A model generated the notes under the pieces. The model ran no database searches, was not told the DNA's origin, and saw only the letters and a list, made by a program, of their open reading frames with translations. Below, in pieces: positions 25,919-34,421 of a stretch of 64,000 nucleotides of DNA (positions are counted from its first letter, which is position 1; each line of letters opens with the position of its first letter). Source of the DNA: Chloracidobacterium sp. GTDB taxonomy: Bacteria; Acidobacteriota; Blastocatellia; Pyrinomonadales; Pyrinomonadaceae. The stretch covers positions 54,266-118,265 of the forward strand of contig JADJRV010000019.1 in assembly GCA_016712045.1 (NCBI GenBank), given 5' to 3'. Position numbers and translations under genes: made by a program.

Positions 25919-26701
25919 TTACGTTAAGCTTGTGCCGAGCAACCAACTCCCACCGTCCACAACGAGCGTTACGCCGTTGACGTAGCTGGCGGCGTCGGAG
26001 GTTAAAAACAGGGCTGCGTTTTCGATATCTGCGATGCGGCCAAAACGTCCTAGCGGTATTTTTCGCGTCAGTTTTTCTTTGAGCTCCGGCATCAGCAGAC
26101 GCTTCATGCCCTCGGTGTCCTCGATCGGGCCCGGGGCGATGCCGTTGACGCGGATGCCGTGGCGGCCCCATTCGACGGACAGATTTCGCGTGATCGCATC
26201 GACGCCGGCCTTTGCCGCCGAGACGTGTATCTGCATCGGCGTTGCCAGATAGTGTAGCGTCGCCGAGATGTTGAGGATCTGGCCTTTGGATTCTTTCAAA
26301 GCCTCGAATGACGCACGGCAGACGTTGAATGTGCCCTTGGTGTCGATATCGACGACCGTGCCAAAACCGTTTGGCGACAGCTGATCCGCCGCACACAAAA
26401 AATTGCCCGCCGCTCCGTTGACCACGATGTCTATTTTGCCGTAGTGCTCGACGGTTTGCTTGATAGCATTTTCTATAGCCTCATATTCGCGAACGTCCGC
26501 CGCGACTGTAAAACACTCGCCGCCAAAAGCCTCGACCTCGGCTTTCATTGCTTCGAGATTCTCGATCTTGCGGCTCACGATCGCGAGCTTGGCACCTTGC
26601 TCGGCAAACGCCCGAGCGACGCCGCCCGTTATTCCCGTGCCGCCGCCTGTTACAAACGCGACCTTACCCTGTAAAATGTTGTCAGCAAATATTTTGTCCA
26701 T
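25919..26701 (-). CDS. SDR family oxidoreductase, 2,4-dienoyl-CoA reductase-like
   Basis: A 260-residue NAD(P)H-dependent reductase. The cofactor motif T-G-G-G-T-G-I-T lies at residues 18-25 and V-N-G-A-A-G-N-F near 90. The classical YxxxK is not present; the region reads H-V-S-A-A-K-A-G, as in the 2,4-dienoyl-CoA reductase (DECR) branch, which uses Ser/Lys and another Tyr. A role in unsaturated fatty acid beta-oxidation is therefore likely. The start at 26701 opens on M-D-K-I-F; a longer in-frame start would translate the repeat at 26729. Confidence 0.85.
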   Translation of the reverse strand: MDKIFADNILQGKVAFVTGGGTGITGGVARAFAEQGAKLAIVSRKIENLEAMKAEVEAFGGECFTVAADVREYEAIENAIKQTVEHYGKIDIVVNGAAGNFLCAADQLSPNGFGTVVDIDTKGTFNVCRASFEALKESKGQILNISATLHYLATPMQIHVSAAKAGVDAITRNLSVEWGRHGIRVNGIAPGPIEDTEGMKRLLMPELKEKLTRKIPLGRFGRIADIENAALFLTSDAASYVNGVTLVVDGGSWLLGTSLT

Positions 26702-26728
26702 ATTGATTGGGATTTTAGCAGAGATTTG

Positions 26729-26834
26729 TCCACAGATGAACACAGATACACACAGATTTAAGAATGGGCAGACAGAGGCTCGCAACCTTGCCGATTTCTT
26801 CTCCTATCTGTGTCCATCTGTGTTTATCTGTGGA
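26729..26834. repeat. Dispersed 10-nt-period inverted repeat, copy with long spacer
   Basis: Left arm of three CACAGATNNA units (26729-26758), right arm complementary (26806-26834), spacer about 47 nt. It lies between divergent genes. The right arm contains the GTG used as start codon by the lipoprotein gene at 26810. Confidence 0.85.
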
Positions 26835-28623
26835 TAATCCTCCTTTCTTCCTGCTCGACCAAACCGACGGATATGAGGACGCTCGTCCCGGCGGAGACGC
26901 TTGTTTATCTTGAGACTAACGACCTTGCGGCGGCTTTGCAGCCGATCGTTGACGCCAAGCCTTTCAAAGATGTCGCGAAGAGCAAGCCTGATTTTTCGGC
27001 GTTAAAAGGCGTGCAGCTTGCGGTCGCAGTCACCGGTTTTGAGACCTCAGAAGAAAAGCTGACCGATGAACACAGTGTCGGACGTGTGCAGCCGCATTTT
27101 GTCGCGGTCGCTGATACGCACGCTTGGAATTATCAGGCTGTTGCCTTTGCCGAGAAAAAGCTTGGCGGTTTTGTGGCCGACATCTACGACAGCGAGCCGA
27201 CGCTCGAGCGTAGCGACAAACACGGCGGCAAGTATTTTATCTGGACAGCCGCAGATGGCCGTAAAGCATACGCTCTCGTCATTGACAGCATTATCTATTT
27301 TGGCAACGACGAATCTGCGATCGACAAATTCCTAGCCGTAAAACGCGGTGAAGCCGACAGCGTCGCAAAAGCCGGAAAGGTGAAACCTGCGTCCCAGAAA
27401 CTCTTGCCTCCGGCTACGTCTCAACCGACGGCGTCGCCCAGATCGCCAATATTGTCGGCCTAAAATTCGCCTCCGAAGCCGGCGAATACTCCGAGGTCCA
27501 ATCCGCTATCGCCGGTATTTTGCCGCAGCTCATCCGCAACTCGGTGAAGGATATTACATGGACATCCACCAAGACGGAGCATGGAATTGAAGACAAATGG
27601 TCCGTGACGATGGCCGATGACATTTCGCGAGTTTTCAACGAGACGGTTGTTAGCGATCCCTCGTCCGAGAAACAACGACTAGTCGCCGACGGCATCCTTT
27701 CCCGAATTCCGTCCGATGTGGAAAGCGTAACGCGTTACAATTTGAAATCTCCGCAAGTTGCCTGGAGAAGTGCCCTTCTTGTATCTCAAAGCCGACTGGA
27801 TGCAATTGGCTCAAATATCGTCGGGATAATTAGCAATGGTCTGTTCGAACCATACGGAATTCAAGATCCAGTACTATTCCTATCGTCGCTCGGTGGAAAG
27901 CCTGACAGGATCCCAAACATTATTACCGTACGGATGGACGCTGACAGTGACGAGTCGGTACTGCTTTCAATGAGTGGCGATCAAGGGCTGACGCAGAAGT
28001 CGCTCGTAAAGGACATGAAGCCTCCTCGGTATGGCGAGGATGGCTACAGTTGGTGGAGCACGTTGGATGGCGATACAGATATTGATTTCGAGCGTGGCCT
28101 GATAACAATGGGTCCTGCCGAACAAGTAAAGAAAATCAGGCTCCACCGTGGGGCTCAAGTACCTGACACCTTACGGCTAATGGCGGAGAGCGATGCCCCG
28201 ATAGTAACGGTTGGCCGCGACCACGGGACGATTCTTCAACTAATCGATATGTTCGCCCGCGAGGGGCACGGCGATACCCAAGCCGTTTCAACCTACCTCA
28301 CCGAAACCCGTTTCACAAAATCCGGCATGGAACGCAAGACGACCTCGGACTTTGGGCTGATCGGGGCGATCATTGCTCAGTTGGGCGACAAGCGCGTCCA
28401 TCTGCGGTTAATTTCTCTTTGCTTCACGCTTCATCCGCCGGACGTTTCGTTCGATCCAGGTCTCGGCTTGTTCGTAATAGGCAAATTTTTGCTCATCTTT
28501 TTTGAACGCTGCCGTGTGGTTGTAGCGGCGGCCGTTGATATGTTTGGTTGGGTGGTGGATGTGGAGCATTTCGTGGAAAACGACGTACTCAACCACGTAT
28601 CGCGGCGTAGCCGTTGTGTCTAA
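26810..28623 (+). CDS. Hypothetical lipoprotein, frameshifted
   Basis: No known family. The product begins at GTG 26810 inside the repeat. Its signal peptide (S-I-C-V-Y-L-W-I-I-L-L-S-S-C) is read from repeat DNA and ends in an L-S-S-C lipobox. A mixed alpha/beta region follows (L-V-P-A-E-T-L-V-Y-L-E-T-N-D), with A-L-V-I-D-S-I-I-Y-F-G-N-D-E-S near residue 165. The frame is lost near 27380 (one base missing) and resumes as E-T-L-A-S-G-Y-V-S-T-D-G. The second part ends at 28623, far inside the converging SprT-like gene, so a true stop near 28400 or a third lesion is likely. Confidence 0.55.
28394..28413. repeat. Half copy (single arm) of the dispersed repeat
   Basis: A 20-nt arm, GCGTCCATCTGCGGTTAATT, matches the right arm of the copy ending at 18683 with one change. 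Its TTAA gives the stop codon of the SprT-like gene on the minus strand. Confidence 0.7.
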
Positions 28624-29136
28624 AGACTTGCTGATCGTGATGTGATCGTGGGTCGCGTCGTGATGGCCCAGGATGCGGTAAGTTTTTTTGGCGGACCATG
28701 TGAGGGCCGGTTTGGGGATGGTGTCGTAGAAATATTTGGCGTTTAGCTCGGCAAATATTTCGTCGAGATCGTAGATGGAGCCTTTTGATGTTGTGACGAC
28801 CTTGCGGCCCTTTGCACGTTTGTTATCGGCGGCTTGCAGACGAATGGCGTCGGATTTAACGTATGCCGAATAGACCTCTCTCGCACCGGCGGGGATCTTT
28901 TTTCGGAGCAGTTTGCCGACGAGGATATAGGCGAGGCCTTTGTGGCAGGCGAGGGGCATCTCGCGGCAGATCTCGCCAATGCGGACAAAAATTTCGCCGC
29001 TGCGTATTCTAATTGTATGATTTATGCCGACATACGGGTAAAATGAAAGGTGGAGCATGGGCACGGCGCGTTTCGGATCGTACCAGCGATAAGCCTCGGC
29101 GTAAATTTCCCGTATTTCGTCAAGTTGATGTGTCAC
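28408..29136 (-). CDS. SprT-like domain zinc metallopeptidase
   Basis: A 242-residue predicted cytoplasmic protein. The C-terminal third carries H-E-M-L-H-I-H-H-P, a zinc-binding HExxH motif, preceded by R-I-L-G-H-H-D and I-T-I-S-K-S-L-D, the usual SprT-domain arrangement. The N-terminal part is helical, contains several Cys and Lys residues and has no named domain. SprT-family proteins include DNA-protein crosslink proteases, but bacterial homologues are poorly characterised. It is divergent from hrcA across a 95-nt promoter region. Confidence 0.8.
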   Translation of the reverse strand: MTHQLDEIREIYAEAYRWYDPKRAVPMLHLSFYPYVGINHTIRIRSGEIFVRIGEICREMPLACHKGLAYILVGKLLRKKIPAGAREVYSAYVKSDAIRLQAADNKRAKGRKVVTTSKGSIYDLDEIFAELNAKYFYDTIPKPALTWSAKKTYRILGHHDATHDHITISKSLDTTATPRYVVEYVVFHEMLHIHHPTKHINGRRYNHTAAFKKDEQKFAYYEQAETWIERNVRRMKREAKRN

Positions 29137-29167
29137 AACGATGTTTAACTTAATTTAACTATTTTTA

Positions 29168-29197
29168 TTGACACTGCGGCTGTCAAAATGCTATTCC
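29168..29197 (+). promoter_or_regulatory. Promoter of the hrcA-grpE-dnaK-dnaJ operon with inverted repeats
   Basis: TTGACA (29168-29173) is a perfect -35, and TATTCC near 29192 is a possible -10. The -35 is half of an inverted repeat TTGACA-N7-TGTCAA. A second hairpin, GGCTGT-ATGCT / AGCAT-ACAGCC, spans 29178-29221 just before the hrcA start. No CIRCE sequence is present, so one of these may be the operator. Confidence 0.55.
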
Positions 29198-29231
29198 TTT
29201 ATATGGGAAAAGCATACAGCCGATTGGCCGT

Positions 29232-30362
29232 ATGCATCAAATCAACCCAAAATCTGTTCGTGACGGTGAAAAAAATACCGGTTTTCCCGATTCCCGCGGA
29301 CAGGTTATCCTGACGGCCATTATCAACGAACACTTTGTCACGGGCGAGCCTGTCGGTTCGAAAGTGCTTGCAGAAAAGTTTGCCAACGCTAGCGGTATGA
29401 GCTCGGCAACAATTCGCAACGTGATGGGTGAACTCGAGGAAATGGGGATGCTAGAGCAGCCTCACACCTCAGCCGGACGAGTTCCGACCGATAGTGGCTA
29501 CCGCTTTTACGTTGACAATCTGCTGGGAGTTTTGAGCATTTCAAACGACGATCTGCAGCGCATCGGTGTCGAATACGGTCTGAATGCACTCGATCCGACG
29601 GAGACTCCGGATAGGTTGATGGAGCGGACCTCTCATTTGTTATCGGCTCTTTCTAATAATGTAGGCATCGTAGTTTCGCCTAGTTTGGCAAGTGACCGCC
29701 TGCAGCATATCGAGTTCGTCAATCTGAGCGACAACCGTATTTTGGTTGTGCTGGTGTCGGCGCCAAACATTGTCCATAACAAGATAATACGGCTCAACGT
29801 CAGCTTTGCCCGCGACGAACTGGAACGCACGGCAAACTACCTGAACAGGGAATTTGCCGGAAAAAGCCTTGCCGAAATTCGTGCTGAGATCATGATGTTG
29901 ATGCACGAGGAAAAGGCACTCTTTGACAAATTGCTTCAAACAGCCGTGATCCTCTGCTCGGGAACTATCGAGGACGAGGAAGACCGGCTGGGTGAAATTT
30001 TTGTGGACGGCACGTCGAATATCCTGACGAAACGCGATTTTGCCGACCTCGAACGCCTGCGTGAGCTGCTGCACACCATAGGCGAAAAGTCGCGGCTGAT
30101 GCAGATCCTGACCGAATGCATCGAACGCGATACAGCAGCCAAAGGCGACGTTTCGGTCGTCATCGGCTCTGAAAACCGCACACCGTCGTTTCAAAACTGT
30201 ACGCTGATCTCGGCCCCATACCGGATCGGAAACAGCACGGCGGTAGGCACATTGAGCGTCCTCGGGCCAACCCGTATGGAATACGCCCGGATGATCTCAA
30301 TAGTCAATTATGTCGCCCGCACACTCGAAAGAATGATGTCGGCCGATATCTCGCAAAACTAG
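29232..30362 (+). CDS. hrcA: Heat-inducible transcription repressor HrcA
   Basis: A 376-residue DNA-binding repressor of class I heat-shock genes. The N-terminal winged helix contains I-N-E-H-F-V-T-G-E-P-V-G-S-K and S-S-A-T-I-R-N-V-M-G-E-L-E-E-M-G, followed by Q-P-H-T-S-A-G-R-V-P-T. The GAF-like middle domain and the C-terminal P-Y-R-I-G-N-S-T-A-V-G-T-L-S-V-L-G-P segment are complete. It is first in the order hrcA-grpE-dnaK-dnaJ. HrcA normally binds CIRCE, but none is visible here, so it must use a diverged operator or sites elsewhere. Confidence 0.96.
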   Translation: MHQINPKSVRDGEKNTGFPDSRGQVILTAIINEHFVTGEPVGSKVLAEKFANASGMSSATIRNVMGELEEMGMLEQPHTSAGRVPTDSGYRFYVDNLLGVLSISNDDLQRIGVEYGLNALDPTETPDRLMERTSHLLSALSNNVGIVVSPSLASDRLQHIEFVNLSDNRILVVLVSAPNIVHNKIIRLNVSFARDELERTANYLNREFAGKSLAEIRAEIMMLMHEEKALFDKLLQTAVILCSGTIEDEEDRLGEIFVDGTSNILTKRDFADLERLRELLHTIGEKSRLMQILTECIERDTAAKGDVSVVIGSENRTPSFQNCTLISAPYRIGNSTAVGTLSVLGPTRMEYARMISIVNYVARTLERMMSADISQN

Positions 30363-30401
30363 CATGCGCGGTTGAAGACCTTCCCGCCACACCGCATTTA
30401 C

Positions 30402-31277
30402 ATGAACCACAAAGAACAAATTCCAAAGCCCGAAGAATCTCTCGAAGAGCTTGATATGGATGCGACCGGTTCGGTCGATGATTTTATCAAGCAGCTCGAA
30501 GAGAAGGAAAAGGACCTGCATATAACGGCCGACCTGACGATCGAGATCGAACAGTCAGAGTACGACCCGCGCAATGCACCTGCCTTTGTTCCTGAAGCAC
30601 CCGCGGCTGCTCCATCTGCAGCACAGCAGCCGACTGTCGGGGCGAAGACTCGTATTTACGAGCTTGAGCAAGAGGTCGAGTCGCTAAAGAAAAGGCTGTC
30701 GGGGCTGCGTGAAGAGCGAAACGAGGTTCAGGAAAAGAGCGACCGTCGGCTCAAGGATTTTGAAAATTATAAGTACCGCATGGACCGCGAACGCCGCGGC
30801 GCGTTTATTGACCAGATCAGCAATCTTGCTTCGAAAATGCTGCCGGTGCTAGATAATCTCGAACGTGCGATCAGCTCGGTCGGCGGGCTCAAGGACAAAA
30901 AGAGCGACGAGTTTCAACAGTTTTATGACGGCATCGCCCTGGTGCATCACCAGGTGAACGAGATATTTTCGGACATGGGCGTGCAGCCGATCGCCACCGT
31001 CGGCGAGACATTTGACCCGAACTTTCATGAGGCGGTCGCGATCGAAGAAGATTCTACCGAGCCGCCAAATACCGTCACCGGCGAGATGCTTCGCGGCTAC
31101 CGCATCGGCAATCGCGTGATCCGCCATTCGATGGTGAAAGTAACCGCCGGAGCCGCTCCTGCAAAAAGTGAGCCCGCACCGGAAACCTCCGCAACTCCTA
31201 TTCCCGCACCCGAAGATGCGCTGCCCGATCCGGCAGACATCTTTGATCTCGACGAAACACTTACCGAAAAAAATTAG
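30402..31277 (+). CDS. grpE: Nucleotide exchange factor GrpE
   Basis: A 291-residue DnaK cochaperone, longer than the usual ~200. A long coiled coil (residues about 85-130, E-Q-E-V-E-S-L-K-K-R-L) is followed by the GrpE core (F-E-N-Y-K-Y-R-M-D-R-E-R and D-P-N-F-H-E-A-V). The conserved G-Y-R-I-G-N-R-V-I-R-H-S-M-V-K-V segment follows. Extra length comes from an acidic N-terminal head and an Ala/Pro/Glu-rich tail after residue 258. The ATG at 30402 was preferred to a TTG at 30372. It lies 39 nt after hrcA. Confidence 0.95.
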   Translation: MNHKEQIPKPEESLEELDMDATGSVDDFIKQLEEKEKDLHITADLTIEIEQSEYDPRNAPAFVPEAPAAAPSAAQQPTVGAKTRIYELEQEVESLKKRLSGLREERNEVQEKSDRRLKDFENYKYRMDRERRGAFIDQISNLASKMLPVLDNLERAISSVGGLKDKKSDEFQQFYDGIALVHHQVNEIFSDMGVQPIATVGETFDPNFHEAVAIEEDSTEPPNTVTGEMLRGYRIGNRVIRHSMVKVTAGAAPAKSEPAPETSATPIPAPEDALPDPADIFDLDETLTEKN

Positions 31278-31314
31278 CCTCGCCAGAGGCTGATAAAGCA
31301 CTAAGGACAATCAT

Positions 31315-33120
31315 ATGGGCAAAGTAATAGGCATCGATCTGGGCACGACAAACTGCTGCGTTTCTGTTTTAGAAGGCGGCACGGTGCAGATCATTTCTAA
31401 CAAAGAAGGCGGCCGCACAACGCCGTCGGTCGTCGGTTTTACCGATAAAGACGAGCGGCTGGTCGGCCAGATCGCCAAGCGTCAGGCCGTGACCAACGCG
31501 GCAAATACGCTCTACGCGGTCAAGCGTCTGATCGGGCGTAAGTTTGACGCTCCTGAGGTCGAAAAGATGCGCACGACCGTGCCCTTTGACATCTGCAAGG
31601 CTCCGAACGGCGATGCCCACATCCGCGTGCTCGACCGCATCTATAGCCCGCCCGAGATATCGGCGATCGTGCTGCAGAGATTAAAACTCGCTGCCGAAGA
31701 ATTTCTCGGCGACAAGATCACCGAAGCCATCATCACCGTTCCCGCGTATTTTGACGATATGCAGCGGCAGGCGACCCGCGACGCCGGTAAGATCGCCGGC
31801 CTAGAGGTCGAACGCATAATCAACGAGCCAACAGCCGCTGCCCTGGCGTATGGTTTCGGTAAGAACAAGAACGAAAAGATCGCCGTGTATGACCTCGGCG
31901 GCGGCACTTTTGATATCTCGATACTTGAGATAAACGACGGTGTTTTTGAGGTGCTCTCGACATCGGGCAATACATTTCTCGGCGGTGAGGATTTTGACCA
32001 CCGCATCATCGACTGGCTTGTCGAAGGTTTTCAGACCGAGCACAACATCGACCTGCGAACCGACCGGCTTGCTCTACAGCGGCTAAAAGAAGCCGCAGAA
32101 CGTGCCAAGTGCGAACTCTCAAGCGTTGCCGAGACGACCGTTAGCCTGCCATTTATTGCAGCGGACGCCACCGGGCCAAAGCATATTAACGCGACGCTTA
32201 CGCGTGAAAAATTTGAAGAGATCGTCCTCGACCTGGTCGAAGGGTCGGTCGAGCCGTGTCAGAAAGCTCTGTGGGACGCAAAGCTGCAGCCTTCGGACAT
32301 CGACAAGGTCATCCTCGTCGGCGGCCAGACGCGTTCGCCGATCATCACCAAGACCGTGACCGAAGTTTTTGGCAAAGAACCGTCAGCCGAGATCAACCCC
32401 GACGAAGTCGTTGCGATGGGTGCGGCGATCCAGGGCGGCGTGCTCACGGGCGACGTCAAGGATATCGTCCTGCTCGACGTGCTGCCTCTTTCGCTTGGTC
32501 TTGAGACACGTGGCGGTTTGTTCGTCAAACTTATCCCGCGAAACTCGACCATTCCGCTCAAAAATACGATGACGTTTACGACCGTTGTCGATAATCAGCA
32601 GTCGGTCGAGATCCACATTCTACAAGGCGAACGCGAAATATCGAGCGCCAACCGCAGCCTCGCTAAGTTTGAATTAGTAGGAATCCCACCAGCACCACGC
32701 GGCGTGCCGCAGGTCGATGTTACGTTTGAGATCGACGCCAACGGTATCGTCAGTGTTTCGGCCAAGGACAAGATGACCGGCCTCGAACAGGCTGTGCAGA
32801 TCACGCCTTCGTCGGGACTCGCTCCGGACGAGATCGAACGCCTCATCATCGAAGCCGAAACCTCGATCGAAAAGGACCGCGACGAAAAAGAACTGATCGT
32901 CGAAAAGAACCGTCTCGACACGCTCATCAAAAACGCCCGCCGTGCGATGAACGAGGTTGGCAAGTCATTTGAGCTTGAGGAACAACAGGCGATCAACGCC
33001 GTCCTCAACGACGCGGACGCGGCTCTCTCGACAACCAGCGTTGACGAGATCAAGATCCAGCTCGGCCACGTCGAAACCGCCGCCAACAAGATCACAGCAG
33101 CGATGCTGACGATGACGTAG
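31315..33120 (+). CDS. dnaK: Molecular chaperone DnaK (Hsp70), short C-terminus
   Basis: A 601-residue Hsp70. The ATPase domain starts G-K-V-I-G-I-D-L-G-T-T-N-C-C-V, with Y-D-L-G-G-G-T-F-D-I-S and V-I-L-V-G-G-Q-T-R-S-P. The substrate-binding domain has L-L-D-V-L-P-L-S-L-G-L-E-T and F-E-I-D-A-N-G-I. The protein is shorter than most DnaK (about 610-640) and ends without the acidic disordered tail, so it may be one of several paralogues. AAGGA lies before the ATG, and a small AGCCTC/GAGGCT hairpin (31276-31291) lies in the spacer after grpE. Confidence 0.96.
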   Translation: MGKVIGIDLGTTNCCVSVLEGGTVQIISNKEGGRTTPSVVGFTDKDERLVGQIAKRQAVTNAANTLYAVKRLIGRKFDAPEVEKMRTTVPFDICKAPNGDAHIRVLDRIYSPPEISAIVLQRLKLAAEEFLGDKITEAIITVPAYFDDMQRQATRDAGKIAGLEVERIINEPTAAALAYGFGKNKNEKIAVYDLGGGTFDISILEINDGVFEVLSTSGNTFLGGEDFDHRIIDWLVEGFQTEHNIDLRTDRLALQRLKEAAERAKCELSSVAETTVSLPFIAADATGPKHINATLTREKFEEIVLDLVEGSVEPCQKALWDAKLQPSDIDKVILVGGQTRSPIITKTVTEVFGKEPSAEINPDEVVAMGAAIQGGVLTGDVKDIVLLDVLPLSLGLETRGGLFVKLIPRNSTIPLKNTMTFTTVVDNQQSVEIHILQGEREISSANRSLAKFELVGIPPAPRGVPQVDVTFEIDANGIVSVSAKDKMTGLEQAVQITPSSGLAPDEIERLIIEAETSIEKDRDEKELIVEKNRLDTLIKNARRAMNEVGKSFELEEQQAINAVLNDADAALSTTSVDEIKIQLGHVETAANKITAAMLTMT

Positions 33121-33166
33121 GGCGATACAATGACTTGAGAAAACGCGGCAACTGTCGCAAAATAAT

Positions 33167-33202
33167 AAAAGCGTCAGTTCATACGGATGGACTGACGCTT
33201 TT
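33167..33202 (+). terminator. Hairpin between dnaK and dnaJ
   Basis: Perfect arms AAAAGCGTCAGT and ACTGACGCTTTT with a 12-nt loop. It may terminate part of the dnaK transcripts or act as a processing site that lowers dnaJ relative to dnaK. Confidence 0.7.
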
Positions 33203-33232
33203 GAAATTTCAGATCTCAAATTTGAAATTGTA
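33203..33232. repeat. 7-nt-period array before dnaJ
   Basis: Heptamers GAAATTT / CAGATCT / CAAATTT / GAAATTG lie directly after the hairpin and end 4 nt before the dnaJ ATG. They share 21 bases (together with the hairpin edge) with an array inside lpxK. They occupy the place where a ribosome site would be. Confidence 0.65.
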
Positions 33233-33236
33233 TTAA

Positions 33237-34340
33237 ATGAGCAAAAGAGATTATTACGAAGTATTAAGCGTTTCTAAGACGGCCACCGACGCCGAGATCA
33301 AACGCGCGTATCGCAGCCTCGCGGTGCAGCATCACCCGGACAAAAATCCCGGCGATGCGGCTGCTGAGGACAAATTTAAAGAAGCCGCCGAGGCTTACGC
33401 CGTCCTGTCGGATTCGCAAAAACGCGCCGCTTACGACCGTTTTGGCCATCAGGGCGTCGGTGCCGGTGCGGGCGGATTTGATCCTGGATTTTCGAATATT
33501 GAGGATATTTTCGACATCTTTGGTTTCGGCGATATGTTTGGCGGGCAGCAAGGGCGGCGGCGGACGACCGTTCAACGCGGCTCGGACCTGCGTTATGATC
33601 TCGAGATCTCGCTCGAAGAAGCCGCGACCGGCAAGGATGAAAAGCTCCGCATTCCCCGTCTCGAAAAATGCGATGAATGTTCCGGCTCCGGCGCTGAAAA
33701 AGGCACGACCGCTGAGAGTTGCATCACGTGCCAGGGTAGCGGACAAACGCGGTATCAGCAGGGCTTTTTTAGCGTCATGCGCACCTGCGGCAACTGTCAG
33801 GGGAAAGGTCAGATCATCAAAACCCCGTGTAATAAATGTCGCGGAGCCGGGCGTGTTGAGAAAGAAAAGACTATCGAGATCAAGATACCAGCGGGTGTCG
33901 AAACGGGCTCGCGCCTACGCGTGACCGGCGAAGGCGAGGGCGGTGTAAATGGCGGACCGTCGGGCGATCTGTTCATCGTCTTGCACGTAGCAGAGCACGA
34001 GCAGTTTGAACGTCAGGGTGCAAATCTCTACTCGGCCGTTCCGGTCACCTTTGCCCAAGCGGCTCTCGGTGCCGATATCAAAGTCAAAACCCTCGACGGC
34101 GAAGAGGATCTCAAGGTACCGCCCGGCACCCAGACCGGCACCGTTTTTCGCGTCAAAGGCAAAGGAATGCCCAACCTCGCGGCCCGCGGCCACGGCGACC
34201 TCTTCGTCGCGGCGACGGTTGTTACACCAAAAACGCTTACAAAAGAACAACGTAAGTTGCTCGAACAACTCTCCGAGATCGAGGATGTCGATTTTTCGGA
34301 TGAATCGTTTATCGACAAGGTGCGGAATATCTTTGGATAG
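33237..34340 (+). CDS. dnaJ: Chaperone DnaJ (Hsp40)
   Basis: A 367-residue class I Hsp40. The J domain has H-P-D at residues 33-35, followed by a Gly/Phe-rich linker. The zinc domain has four CxxCxGxG-type repeats (C-D-E-C-S-G-S-G, C-I-T-C-Q-G-S-G, C-G-N-C-Q-G-K-G, C-N-K-C-R-G-A-G), and the C-terminal substrate domains follow. It is last in the heat-shock operon. The ATG at 33237 has no normal Shine-Dalgarno site because repeat DNA lies upstream. The stop is 1 nt before another repeat array. Confidence 0.96.
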   Translation: MSKRDYYEVLSVSKTATDAEIKRAYRSLAVQHHPDKNPGDAAAEDKFKEAAEAYAVLSDSQKRAAYDRFGHQGVGAGAGGFDPGFSNIEDIFDIFGFGDMFGGQQGRRRTTVQRGSDLRYDLEISLEEAATGKDEKLRIPRLEKCDECSGSGAEKGTTAESCITCQGSGQTRYQQGFFSVMRTCGNCQGKGQIIKTPCNKCRGAGRVEKEKTIEIKIPAGVETGSRLRVTGEGEGGVNGGPSGDLFIVLHVAEHEQFERQGANLYSAVPVTFAQAALGADIKVKTLDGEEDLKVPPGTQTGTVFRVKGKGMPNLAARGHGDLFVAATVVTPKTLTKEQRKLLEQLSEIEDVDFSDESFIDKVRNIFG

Positions 34341-34417
34341 TTAAAAGTGAAAAACTAAAAGTGGAAAGTGGGGGAGCGATAACAAATGCGTTCCCCCACT
34401 TTTAGTTTTTAGTTATT
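34341..34417. repeat. 7-nt-period inverted array after dnaJ
   Basis: Left arm heptamers AAAAGTG / AAAAACT / AAAAGTG / GAAAGTG, then GGGGGAGCG. The right arm is complementary (CGTTCCCCC, then ACTTTTAGT). It starts right after the dnaJ stop, ends 5 nt before the converging gene's stop and probably serves as a bidirectional terminator. Confidence 0.8.
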
Positions 34418-34421
34418 TCGT

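Noticed and set aside
25350..26396. A 348-codon open frame that appears to fuse an Arg-rich N-terminal part to TrpG
   Set aside because: The first half is an out-of-frame reading of the SDR gene. The real trpG starts at 25916 on M-L-L-V-I-D-N-Y-D, just after the SDR stop.
28408..28623. True overlap of 216 nt between the lipoprotein at 26810 and the SprT-like gene
   Set aside because: The last codons of the lipoprotein frame are antisense to conserved SprT-domain sequence including HExxH. A lost stop near 28400 from an unresolved base error is more likely.
29137..29231. CIRCE element upstream of hrcA
   Set aside because: No TTAGCACTC-N9-GAGTGCTAA-like sequence is present in the intergenic region, even allowing several mismatches.
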